Source: Pelargonium cotyledonis
Taxonomy: Eukaryota > Streptophyta > Magnoliopsida > Geraniales > Geraniaceae
Direction of reading: 5' to 3'
Assembly (NCBI GenBank): GCA_036897625.1
Contig: JAYMTA010000472.1
Span: 1-28,221 of the forward strand
Length of the DNA stretch: 28,221 nucleotides
In this document: positions 1 to 10,097 of the stretch, piece by piece
How the letters are laid out: each line of letters starts with the position of its first letter
How positions within the stretch are numbered: the stretch's first letter is position 1
The notes under the pieces: model-generated
Told to the model about the DNA's origin: nothing
Seen by the model: only the letters and a program-made list of their open reading frames with translations
Databases searched by the model: none
Position numbers and translations under genes: made by a program

Positions 1-2429
1 AGAAGCCGAAAGGGTATGCGAGCCAGAGCGAGAGAGAGAGAATATTGTTGTGCTCATAGAGAAGACTCTTAATTAATATGTTTTTTTTGTTTAATACGAG
101 TTATCAGTAAAATTTAAACACATTATTAAAATAATTGAATTCAACGTACACAAATTTATTACCATAATGATTAATGAAATATCCTTTTTGTTTGTTAGAC
201 TAACAAAAAATAAATTATTAATGTCTTAATTTTTTGGTATATATAATCAAATTCATAATTTCTTATTTTGTGTTAAACCCAGTTGAAAAAAACAATCATG
301 ACTTAGAATTGATCAAACCCAAATGATCACTTGATTCCATATCTTCAAATGCATTTATAATATTTGTATAAAACCATATAATATGACTAATAGATCCGAC
401 AATTTCAAAAGTTCTACGTATAATAGATCCATAATACATGGAAGAAAAAAGGGGTTTTTTGGATGGTGATTATAATTTAGTGAGTAGATTGTAACATAAT
501 ATACCCAATTTGTGGCTCTTGTATCTTGATGTACACACAAAAAGGTGGTCATGGGCATTAATTTAATTTAATTTGGTGGTTGGGGACATTGCTTTTTGCT
601 ACCCATGATTCTCATGCCCAGAGAGACCATGCAATTAGGAGAGTCTTCAAATAAAACAAGTTACCTAAACTATTTCTTGAGCCATCTAATTTGTAGAGCG
701 ATAACATATATATGTTTTTTTTTATAAAAAGTAAAATATTCAATTTGTTTTTCAACCAAAAATATTATATGAATTTTTAAATATGTATCCAAAATTACAG
801 ATAATTTTTGTTAATTTCATGAAATTTAAAACATATTAAAATTTAAGACATATATTTTAATTATAGGATATATAATATAATGAATAACAATATCCCATTT
901 CAATAGAGTGAGGAAATGTGTCAACAGCAAGAGAGGATTAGCCAACAATTTTTCAACTTGTGTACAATTAACGTGTCTCCAACTTGCTTTTTTGTGACAT
1001 CAACATTTATGGAATTTTGAGGAAATTAAATTGAGGTCCATTGATCAATGTTGGCAAATTAATTATACATCCCTATCTTTATATATTGTTTGACATTCTA
1101 ACAATAATGTTTGTCAACAAGTAATCTAAATTCATGTTGAGAGAGGTTTGGATTGGATAGAATTTTATTAGTGTTTGTGTCTAACTCAATCTACATTTTT
1201 GTAAGATAAATCTAGTTCGGTCTACAAATAGATCGATTGAATCATATGGAATCAGATTTAATTTTAGATGGTTATAGATTCGGATAAAAAAAAATTCCGG
1301 TTTTTAATCATGAGGTTTTCAAAGCGGGCTCACGATCATCAACGCCTTTAAGTCATACCACAATCAGATTAATTCTCATTCAAGCCGGGTAGGATTTCAA
1401 GGGGTGGCAAACTTCTCCCTACCAATTTTAACACTGCATTCTTCAATACTCGAACTCGATACCTCAAATTAAGCTGAAACAATCCATTTTCAGTTGACAC
1501 ATGTCGTGCTCAGTGGTTCGGAAAAAAAATTGGTCAACTAAGAAAATCGTAGCTATATAACTTGTACGTATAAATGACTTGGTCTCAATTAATGGTTTCA
1601 AATTGTGAATATAAAACAAGTCAACACTGTCATGCATGCATAAATTGTCGTCCACTTCACACCCTTGGGGTTGACTCAACCACCTCCTTGCCACCTCAAT
1701 AATAAAAAAAAATGCAATTTCAATGACTTTATAGCATTATAAATGACCAATATTTTCTTTAAAATTATAAATTTACATGGTGTCTAGTCACTATATGTAG
1801 CACCTTCTAATATAAATTCAAAACACATTAGATTCTAAAGACGGTAAGACAATCTCAATCAAATCGGAACGTAACATTATTTTAAAACTCAAGCTTAAAA
1901 TCTTAAGTTAAACTAAATTAATTGTAGTTACGCATTTGGTGATGATCAAAAATGTTAAATTAATCAACTTTAACCTAAACAAAAGTATAAGACTTCTTTA
2001 TTAAGATACACGAAAATGTGCACTCTCTAGAAGAAGAAAAAACTTTCTAAATTTGTCTTAATTAATTAATTTAGAAACAATAAACAAACCGGTAGTTAAA
2101 ACTTAAAAACACCTTGACAACATTAAAAAAAAAGGTTAAACAAAACTTGCCAAAAGGCAAAAACACAGACAAAAGTCATAAAACTGTTGAAAATGTCATA
2201 TTATTATTAAAGAAGAAAACAAAATTAATTTCGCTAAGAAGTAACATCAAGCTAGTCGAGATCGACTGGTCGTCCATCTCCTACCTTCCATCCACTTATA
2301 TTAATTGAATAATTAATAATAACTAACATATATATGAACCCTATAAATTCACTAACCAAATCTTTCTAGTTTCATGAAAATTAATTCAATCTCTCAAAAA
2401 ATTCCAAAACCCTATATATATATATTATT
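1..2429. other. Intergenic region upstream of the small membrane-protein gene
   Basis: No convincing gene is visible on either strand. The DNA is AT-rich, with short random ORFs only. A short GA microsatellite lies at about 29-41. About 1320-1460 has the look of a degenerate transposon tail, with a motif resembling tctcgaactcgatacctc-type retroelement ends, but I cannot name a family. The last 100 bases probably hold the core promoter of the gene starting at 2430. Confidence 0.6.
2341..2350 (+). promoter_or_regulatory. Candidate TATA box for the gene at 2430
   Basis: CTATAAATTC lies about 85 bases upstream of the ATG. A start 25-35 bases downstream would leave a 5' leader of roughly 50-60 bases, which is plausible for a plant gene. 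A (TA)n run at about 2413-2424 sits too close to the ATG to be the promoter element and would lie inside the leader. This is inferred from position and consensus only. Confidence 0.4.
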
Positions 2430-2918
2430 ATGAAGATTGTACAACATGTTCTTGATCACCATTTTGGACCGTCAACAATACCACTAGCAATAGGTCTGTT
2501 TTTGTCAGTCTGTGCTCTTGTAGCTTTCTTGTGTGCAAGACACGGCCGTGCCAAGGGCGGCTCCGGGAGGTCTGAGACGGAAACAACCGGTTCACAAGCC
2601 GGAAAAAGCCGGTTCATGATGAGTCCATTCAGCAAGAAAAGTGATGGTGGTGGTGGTGAGACTTGGTCTAGTTGTGATGATGAGTCTATTTTTGTGTTTG
2701 ATCAAGTGGTGGTCGGAGAAAAAGGTGGTGGTAGTGACGAGGAGGGAGGGTTTGGGGAAGGTGGTTTGTGGCAAAAGAGGATCTTGATGGGAGAGAAGTG
2801 CCAGCCGCCGGTGTTTTCCGGCGTGATTTATTATGATAGCTATGGGAATCAGCTGACGGAGTACCCACCTAGGTCACCAAGGGCTAGTCCTCTCCCAAGT
2901 TTTTGTTCTAAAGATTGA
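2430..2918 (+). CDS. Small single-pass membrane protein, unknown function (162 aa)
   Basis: This is an uninterrupted 162-residue frame with ATG at 2430 and stop TGA at 2916-2918. Residues 17-36 (PLAIGLFLSVCALVAFLCA) form one clear hydrophobic span followed by basic residues (RHGRAKGG), so the rest of the chain is probably cytosolic. The middle is low-complexity, rich in Gly, Ser and acidic residues. The tail is more ordered: a YYDSYGNQLTEYPPRSP stretch, then SPRASPLPSF, of the kind seen conserved at the C-terminus of small plant proteins. A TATA-like box and a short leader precede it. The two overlapping minus-strand frames are shadows. I do not recognise a named family. Its length, the TM span near the N-terminus and the compositional contrast with the flanking AT-rich DNA make a real single-exon gene likely. 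It could be a regulator anchored at the plasma or endomembrane, but nothing here shows that. Confidence 0.75.
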   Translation: MKIVQHVLDHHFGPSTIPLAIGLFLSVCALVAFLCARHGRAKGGSGRSETETTGSQAGKSRFMMSPFSKKSDGGGGETWSSCDDESIFVFDQVVVGEKGGGSDEEGGFGEGGLWQKRILMGEKCQPPVFSGVIYYDSYGNQLTEYPPRSPRASPLPSFCSKD

Positions 2919-4333
2919 AGCAAATGTTCAAAACTCGGTAGAACTGATTATTTGGGCATGGCTTCAAAACTCGCACACTTTTATTGGACAACTTTTTATG
3001 AGTGTTACTTTTTCTCACTATGTTGCGAATACTTTACAACTAACGAAAAATTGTTTGATGAAAACATGTATATATCTTTTTCTCAGCTAGTCTAAGCTTT
3101 CGACTTGCAATGTCAGGTAAAATTATCGACTTTGTTCTTGAGGACAATTACTATCAAAAGGAAAGAAAATACATATGGTTTTGATTGTTATTAATTATTG
3201 TCAATTAGACAAGTTGTTGGTGCAAATCCAACATGTTTGTTGTGTGTATTTGTCGAGATTGTCAGTATGTACAATGAATATAAATAAAATATATAACTAT
3301 TTCACGCTAAAGAACTTATGGCTCCATTTTTAGATGGACATGAATTGATACATGTATTTTAATGAGATGTGTTTTTTTATGTAATTGATGTGACGTTCAA
3401 TATATGATATTACCGATGAAATTTTGTACGCTCAAATAGCTATTATTAAAATAAAAATTAAGTTTTTCATTTAAAAATTTGTGAGAAATCTAATTTAAAA
3501 ATTTGCGAAAAATCTACACATAAAACATGATATATATATGAATTCATTTGAGCTAAATTATTATATTTTGTGCATGATTGAGATACACACATACTGTTTC
3601 GTCTACATTTTCGATATTTATAATCTTTCTGTTGCATTTTAAGTTACCTCCCAGTTCGTAAGATCAATACTAAACTTTCTAAGTATTGACACGCATTACT
3701 TTAACTCAAATTCAATACCACGAAATATAATATAATACAAAAATGTTGCAAGTGTCTAACTTTTAATGTTCCATAGCTAGAATTAACAACTTAAAGAACT
3801 CAAGCGACTAAGACAAAGAGTCACATCTCTTGTTGAGGGCGACAAAGATCAAGTGTGATTCATGAAGTCTTATCTCATATGTATATTTATAAATACATCT
3901 TTATACATGATACACACTATTTTGTTGAATTATAACTTATTTCTATAATATATTTTTCCAGTCATTTGATTTGACTGTCGAAAGTTGCTCGACCAAAAAT
4001 CTTGTGCATACATTCATTTTGACTTACATTTTATATGTTCATCTTCAAATCAAAATTGTCATGCAAAAACAATAGAATTGTCACTTTATGGGTCGAACAA
4101 GCACGCAACCCTACCTATATTCATTGCAAATCGAATTTGAATTAGACATTTTGAACCAAAATAAAAATTATAATCGAAATTTAAATTGTCAGATTTAATT
4201 AGGGCCGTATTGGTCATTTCCATTTCAACAAAACTAATCATTGGCAAATTAGGTATGGCCAAAAAGACTGATGGATCAATCCCACATTCATTCATAAAAT
4301 CACAAGCAGCAAGAAAGAAACCTTTTAGTGAAA
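2919..4333. other. Intergenic region between the small membrane-protein gene and Get3d
   Basis: About 1.4 kb of AT-rich DNA without a supportable gene. It should contain the 3' UTR of the upstream gene and the promoter of the Get3d gene. The small frames at 4086-4395 on both strands are in non-coding-looking sequence and overlap each other. I see no recognisable mobile element. Confidence 0.5.
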
Positions 4334-6478
4334 ATGGCCTTCCAGCTTCAGACCCCATTTCTCCATTTCTCAATACCAACACGAAGACCCATTAGCAGAA
4401 CAAAGCGAGGACTAATGGGTCGAGCTCTCGTCATTACAGCTTCCAGTAAAGATGGTCGTGGCGGTGGCGGTGACGGTGACGGTGACAAATCCTCCTCCAA
4501 ATCAACAAAATTTGTGACTTTTTTGGGTAAAGGCGGCTCCGGCAAGACCACCGCTGCCGTGTTCGCAGCACAAGTACGCTTCTTTCACTTCTGCATTTAA
4601 TATTTGTGGTATTTTAGTTTCTGGGTTTTGATTGAGCTGCGATTTTGGCATTTAATTGTTGAGAATTTATTCATGCATATGTTTTTTTTAAACCTGAATT
4701 TAATGTGAGCTTGAATTGTGAGTAGCTTCTGTTTATTGGGTTTTTGTGTAATTGGGAAATGAATGGCTATGTTTTGGTTAATTTGTTTGTTGATGTGAAT
4801 AATGAGTGTGTTTGTTTTCTGCATTGGAATTTCAGTTTGTGAATCGCTAGCAAATGCTTTCGATAAGTTCGTGTTAATTACTTCTGTGTTTCAATGGATT
4901 CTTAGTCTGCAGAAGGCGATGGCCTAGATGTTCCATTTTGGTTAATTTGCTTTTTGTTTATGTGAATAATGAGTTTGTGTTTGATTGTTTTCTGCATCGG
5001 AATATCAGTTTTTGAATTGCTGCCAAATGCTTTCAATAATTTCGTGTTAATTACTTCTGTTTTCCAATTAATTTTAGTCTGCAGAAGGCGATGGCGTAGT
5101 TGTTTCATTTTGGTCAATTTGCTTTTTGTGGATGTGAATAATGAATTTGTGTTTGACTGTTTTCTGCATTGGAATTTCAGTTTTTGAATTGCTACCAAAT
5201 GCTTTCGATAAGTTCATGTTAATTACATCTGTTTCTCCGATGAATTTTCAGTCTGCAGAACGCGATGACAACACGACGTAGTTGTTTTGTTATCGTGTGG
5301 TAATAAAAATTAGCATAGAATCATTTCATTGCTCATGGCTGTGTATGGTTCAATTTGTGTGTTAATGTGAATGACGGGTTTCTGTTTGTTTTCTGCATTG
5401 GAATATCAGTTTTTTGAATTGCTACCAAATGTTTTGTATAAGCTCGTGTTAGTTTAAGTCTGTTTTCAATGGATTCGTAGTCTTCACTCTTCAGAAGGCG
5501 ATAACATAGTGGTTCAGTCTAGGTAGCGATGAAAATTAGTATAGAACCACATCTAATTCATGACTGATAAAGTTTTTCCGCTTAATTCGAAAACATCAGA
5601 TTTGAAATGGTTTTTTCTCGTTCAAATTTGTATCATTATATTCAAATTTACTATTATAGTAGGGTTCTATCAGCCCACCAAATGGATTCAGCGATGCATT
5701 TGTTCGTTGCAACATTTATAGGTTAAGGTTATTGCCGCTATTGAATTAAGTTTGAGTTGAGATCTTAATTGGTTTTATTTACTTCTCTTATATCGTTTCT
5801 TTCACTTGTGCTTACCGCTTACGCTCAGCATTACGCGCTGGCCGGCCTTAATACATGCTTGGTGATACATACTCAAGACCCGACCACCGAATATCTTCTA
5901 AACTGCAAGATTGGAACTTCGCCTATCATCTGCAATAGCAACCTTTCGGCTGTTAGGTTGGAAACCACTAAAGTGAGTTTTTCAATTTTATCCCCTCTTG
6001 TTCTTAATATGTCTTTGCCACAAGTTTTTGGTTCGGGGCTTTATACTCAAGACTATTTGTCGTTCACAATTCTAGATGATTCTTGAACCCCTCACTCAGC
6101 TCAAGCAAGCAGATGCTCGTCTTAATGTAACCCAAGGAGTACTTGAAGGGGTGGGTACGTAGTCTTTACTTATTATTTGGTGCTGCATGGCTATATCAGT
6201 AAAAGAAAAACATTATTTTGGTTATAAATAATTATTTTTCGGTGAGTATATTATGTGCCAATCTCTGTGACGTGGCAGGTTGTTGGAGAAGAACTTGGGG
6301 TGCTTCCTGGGATGGACTCAATATTTTCAGCGTTAGCACTTGAGAGGCTTGTAGGATTCTTTGGGAATGTGTCCCAAAGAAACGTGCAAAAGGAGAAATA
6401 TGACGTAATAGTATATGATGGGATCAGCACCGAAGAAACTCTTCGGATGTTTGGTGCTGCGAGTAAATCAAGGTTTGG

Positions 6479-6527
<49 letters not shown>

Positions 6528-8618
6528 ACACACACACACACAGGCATCCCTAGAGCTGGCAATTTCGATTCGATCAGGCGGGCACCCAAAGTCCGACCTA
6601 CATTATTGCATATTTGGGTCGTGTAAAATAAACCTCATTATTTACGGGTCAGATTTTCTGTGGGAAAAAGTACGGGACAGGTCGGGCAAACCACATTTAC
6701 TCGCAAATTTTCTAGTGCAAAACTCGCACCCCTTGCAGGTTAGGGTCGGGTTAGGTCTTTTCAACCCTACTTGTAACCTCAATTGTCAGCTCAATATACA
6801 GACACATACACAGTTCCGTGGTTGTGACTTGTGGCATCCGATATCATGAACTTGTAGATTGTACTTACGATACCTTCGGAACTTGGCTGAGAAGACCGAT
6901 TTTGGGAGATTGGCTGGTCCTTCACTCCTAAGACTTGCAGATGAAGCCGTGAATATCAGTGGCGGTAACTCCATTCTCAATGGAACAATGTCCTCAGAAA
7001 TTTGGGACAAAATAGAAAAAATGCTAGAGGTAACCCCGCCTTCTATGCACATAAAATTTGCTTGCACATAAAATTTAACCCCGCCTTCTATGTATAGAGA
7101 GGAGCTTCTGTTTTTCAAGATCCAACCAAATTTGGCTGCTTCCTTGTGATGGACCCAAGCAATCCTATTTCTCTGAAGTCTGCACTTCGTTATTGGGGCT
7201 GTACAGTCCAAGCCGGTGCACAAGTTTCTGGTGCTTTCGCTATTGCTTCTCCACATTTGGATGCTGAATCAATTGAAATGGTGAAGAATGACTTTTCACC
7301 TTTGCCCTTTGCTGTCTCTCCTCGTCTCTCAATGGGCTCCTCTCTGGATTGGAATGCAATAATGCTCACTACCGATGGCAAAGCTGCACGGAGTATCCTT
7401 TCTTCACCAGCAAGCCACAATGCCAGTATGCTATCATCGGTGAAGTTTGATACGGCTAATAAGTCTGTAACTTTGCTCATGCCAGGTTTTGACAAGGCAG
7501 AGATCAAGTTATACCAGGTACGATGACGTCCATTTCTATTCACCATAGTTTCTGAACCCTGCAATTGATGTGTGTGCTTTAATGTCTATGAAATTATATG
7601 TCATTGGTTTTCCCTCAGAGCATAAGTGTGTGCTTATGGGCGTGAGAAATTTGGACGGAAAAGTGAAAATGAACTCTCTATTCATGCCTATTTGTTGACT
7701 TTATTAATCATTTATTAGATCGGAAATTTTAGATAGATGTCTTGTGTTTCGTGTTTGTGTTGTGTTGAAGCTTGATTGTGTGTTGCATCATGCATGACCA
7801 CGACACATTTACGAAGACAAAACATGAACACGACACGATTACAAAAGGTGTGAGCCCAAACACGCTTATTTCGTGTCGTGTTCGTGTTGTGTCGTATTCC
7901 GACACGAATTGCCAACTCCAAAACTAAGGGTAGTGATGTGATTTTGAGGTAAGGTAGAGGGCATAACTACTCTGAACTTTGTTTTCCATCCTGATTTTCA
8001 TTCCGTACTTTCATACAACTACTTTGTTTATGACGCCGGTTGGTTTTATTATGAAACTACTATTTTTCCCCTATGTGATTCAAGAGTAAAAAATAGGCCA
8101 GTTACCCTGATTTTCATTCCATACTTTCATACAACTACTTTGTTTATGACGCCGGTAGGTTTCATTATGAAACTACTATTTTGCCCCTATGTGATGCAAG
8201 AGTAAAAAATAGGCCAGTTACGTGATTTTGACTTAAATACAAGGCATTTATCTGAAATCTTCCATTTATTAAATTTACTAGTGGATTATATGCAGAAAGA
8301 CTGAAAATGCTCATGAGATTGGATATGCACCATCTCAGAAGTAGAGAAAGAGAAGTTTCTTTACATAGGATCAAGAGGAAGTGTTGCATTAACCATTGAT
8401 AGAACATGCTGATAGATTTGTTAGTTCTTTTCTTTTTTCTACCAAATTAACATGATAATGAATCTCTAATCATCTGATAAATGCAGTATCGGGGTGGTTC
8501 TGAGTTGGTGGTGGAGGCGGGCGACCAAAGGCGTTCCATTTTCCTGCCTCGAGGAATCCAAGGAAAAGTAGGAGGCGCCAAATTTATAAACCAAAGCCTT
8601 GTGATCACAATGCGATAG
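4334..8618 (+). CDS. GET3D: Get3d-type ArsA/GET3 ATPase with C-terminal HSP20-like domain, plastid (458 aa, 7 exons)
   Basis: Model exons: 4334-4573, 5829-5972, 6076-6150, 6279-6472, 6858-7029, 7098-7517 and 8487-8618. All join in frame with GT-AG introns to give 458 residues. I chose the ATG at 4334; an in-frame GTG at 4328 is not a plausible plant start. Residues 1-55 are Ser/Arg-rich and Gly-rich, like a chloroplast transit peptide. Residues 65-73 (GKGGSGKTT) are the deviant Walker A with the signature Lys66. TQDPTTE at 95-101 sits at the switch I position. [17 protein letters not shown] replaces the DTAPTGHTLR switch II of classical GET3. No CxxC zinc motif is visible. From about residue 382 the chain ([19 protein letters not shown], then [10 protein letters not shown]) matches the alpha-crystallin/HSP20-like domain fused to this lineage, known from plants and cyanobacteria (Arabidopsis At1g26090, from memory). 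The client is unproven; membrane-protein targeting in the stroma is an inference. Confidence 0.92.
4760..5510 (+). repeat. Degenerate tandem repeat in Get3d intron 1
   Basis: Intron 1 (4574-5828, 1255 bp) contains about four diverged copies of a 172-230 bp unit. Marker segments recur: GTCTGCAGAAGGCGATGG at 4905, a copy at 5077, a diverged copy at 5251 and a shorter relative near 5480, giving spacings of 172, 174 and about 229. TTTCTGCATTGGAATTTCAG recurs in each unit and looks like a 3' splice site. Small open frames at 4902-5198 on both strands are a by-product of the repetition. Confidence 0.75.
6484..6542 (+). repeat. Compound (CT)n(CA)n microsatellite in Get3d intron 4
   Basis: A CT run of about 15 units is followed directly by CA units with one TA interruption. 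It begins about 11 bases after the exon 4 donor (AG|GTTTGG). The CA run ends in CAG, but joining there would break the conserved [14 protein letters not shown] sequence, so the acceptor at 6856-6857 is preferred. Confidence 0.9.
6543..6800. repeat. Diverged interspersed repeat in Get3d intron 4 (copy 1)
   Basis: This segment, rich in GGGTCGGG/GGGTCAG motifs, resembles 10986-11190 in a CHUP1 intron. Shared landmarks in the same order are GGGCACCC, a GGGTCAG block, AAACT...ACCCC...CTTGCAG and TCTTTTCAACC. It is probably a non-autonomous transposon family of the type with CGGGTC-rich ends, but the ends are not clear enough to define a target duplication. Confidence 0.5.
7030..7097 (+). repeat. 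68-bp intron 5 of Get3d containing a direct duplication
   Basis: The intron between LEG-type exon 5 (…KMLE) and exon 6 (RGASVFQDP…) is only 68 bases. AACCCCGCCTTCTATG occurs twice, 46 bases apart (about 7031 and 7077), and CACATAAAATTT occurs twice between them, so most of the intron is a small internal duplication. Donor GAG|GTAACC and acceptor TATAG|AGAGG keep the frame and restore family-like protein sequence. Confidence 0.8.
7730..7925 (-). mobile_element. Probable hAT-like non-autonomous element fragment in Get3d intron 6
   Basis: Dense CGTGTCGTGTT/AACACGACACG motifs in both orientations and a TTGGCAATTCGTGTCGG end (read on the minus strand) are typical of a common plant non-autonomous DNA transposon class. 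Read on the minus strand, it aligns with 17617 onward (ACGAAATAAG…GTTTGG…TCACAC block). No clean target duplication was found. Confidence 0.5.
7991..8222 (+). repeat. Two-copy 116-bp tandem duplication in Get3d intron 6
   Basis: Copies at 7991-8106 and 8107-8222 are nearly identical, differing at only a few bases (for example CCGTACTTTC versus CCATACTTTC and TTTTTCCCC versus TTTTGCCCC). Both begin CTGATTTTCATTCC and end AATAGGCCAGTTAC. The low divergence indicates a recent duplication. It lies well inside intron 6 (7518-8486) and does not touch splice sites. Confidence 0.9.
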
Positions 8619-10097
8619 CTTCGACACAGTGCGATTCTTTTTGTTTTAGTCCCATAACAATTTTAGCATTGATAGTTCATTAGACATATGATTGGTGGTG
8701 TTATTGTGCACTTTCTTTTTAAGGTTTTATGTATAACATTCGGCTCTCTGCATGAGGAAAGGCTTTGCTCATTCTCTCAATCAATCCTTTTGTCTCCTCA
8801 ATTTGGAACCCCTTTTCAGGATCTAAACTAATTTTATGTCAAAATGAAGGTTGAGACCACAATGTTAGATATTGATCAATGTGTTTTTTTTATATTTTTT
8901 TTTGAAAATACGGAAACGCATATATTAGTAGCAGAACGGATTACCAGTGTTTAGATTATTACATACCCATTAAGTTTTCTTACCCTGCCTACCTAGGGCA
9001 GCTAGATTGTGCGCTGTATCATAATGAGTGTTATCTTAGAGTTTTTTATACACAAAATAAGGATTCAATGTAAAATGATTAATCTAACCTTACATAGTTA
9101 TTTGTGCACTAATTAATTGGTCTAGTCATCCTTTAAAAAAAAATGAAAAATTGGTACTCGTATTAGATTTCACATTTTCTCTCCTCTTGGCATTTAATGT
9201 AGTGGTGCTAAACATTTATACGCAAAACTTTACTATGCTCTTAATGATAAATAACAAGATTTATATGCAAAACATTGGCATTTAATGTAGCGGTGCTAAT
9301 GTGATACACTCTCTCTCCTCTTTAGAGTCTAATATAGTTGCCAAGCATTGCTATGCTCTTAATGATAAATAACAAGATTTTTTTTATCATCAACAAAACA
9401 TCATATACTCGAAGTAACAATGTTTCTCACTCTCCAAAGAGAGCTTCACCATAAACCCCACCCCACTAATCCCCCTTCCCATAGTGTCGACAAAGAGGTT
9501 TGAACTAGAGATCCTAGAGGAAATCCAAGGTGCGAAAAAATGTTACATATCAATACCTCAACTAATCATTTCGTGCTGAATTGGTATTAATTTTTATTTG
9601 AATTAGTCAAATTCATTTTGGAACAAAAATATACAATTAAGAGACTGACAAAATTGGCGTAGATACCACGTCGTCGCTCATGTATACAATTTTGTTTCAA
9701 TTTGGTTCCATTAATAAATATAACTACTTTGTTCCCCACGTTAACAAAATATTTCAGCAAAAATTGTCCTATCAACCAAATTTGACAACACCAAATAAAT
9801 ATTTATGAAATATACGTTACAAGTTCATACACTAAATTAGATGTCAACGTGAAGTAAGCCCGTGGTCTTTTTGGTCATGGGTTGAGTAAGGATTACAACT
9901 TCCATGCAAAAGCGTGTCACTGTATAATGGTACGAGTTTCGTGCACAGAACTTTGAATTTTAAACTACAGAAGCAACCTTTTTATTGCTTGAATTTGACA
10001 AGTGATTGTACAATATCAGATAACTAATGAGAAGATGAAATATACAACATAAAGTTGGAGATAAATAGGAGAAAGTATAAGAAATGAACAAAGATCC
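8619..10097. other. Convergent intergenic region between Get3d and CHUP1
   Basis: This should hold the 3' UTRs of both genes, which are transcribed toward each other. About 8885-9010 and 9370-9560 look like remnants of retroelement 3' ends: a T-rich start, then GGTTTGAACTAGAGATCC at about 9499, which resembles the tail of LINE/SINE copies. A partial direct repeat lies at 9187-9380. No gene is supportable; the 62-codon frame at 9587-9775 is in AT-rich random sequence. Confidence 0.5.
9187..9380 (+). repeat. Imperfect direct repeat, 3' flank of Get3d
   Basis: TTGGCATTTAATGTAGTGGT at 9187 recurs at 9275 with one change. The shared 3' part (CTATGCTCTTAATGATAAAT, AACAAGATTT) recurs near 9233 and 9351. 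The second copy carries an extra segment of about 30-40 bases with a CT-rich stretch. Confidence 0.75.

Noticed and set aside
1464-1694. 76-codon minus-strand frame
   Set aside because: No motif, no homology recognised, no splice or promoter context, and sits next to transposon-like debris.
4328-4333. GTG upstream of the Get3d ATG as a start
   Set aside because: Plants start at ATG; the ATG at 4334 is in frame and begins a plausible transit peptide.
6859-6860. TTG as an independent start of a 70-residue frame
   Set aside because: It is internal to Get3d exon 5, which begins at 6858 and completes the split Arg codon of exon 4.
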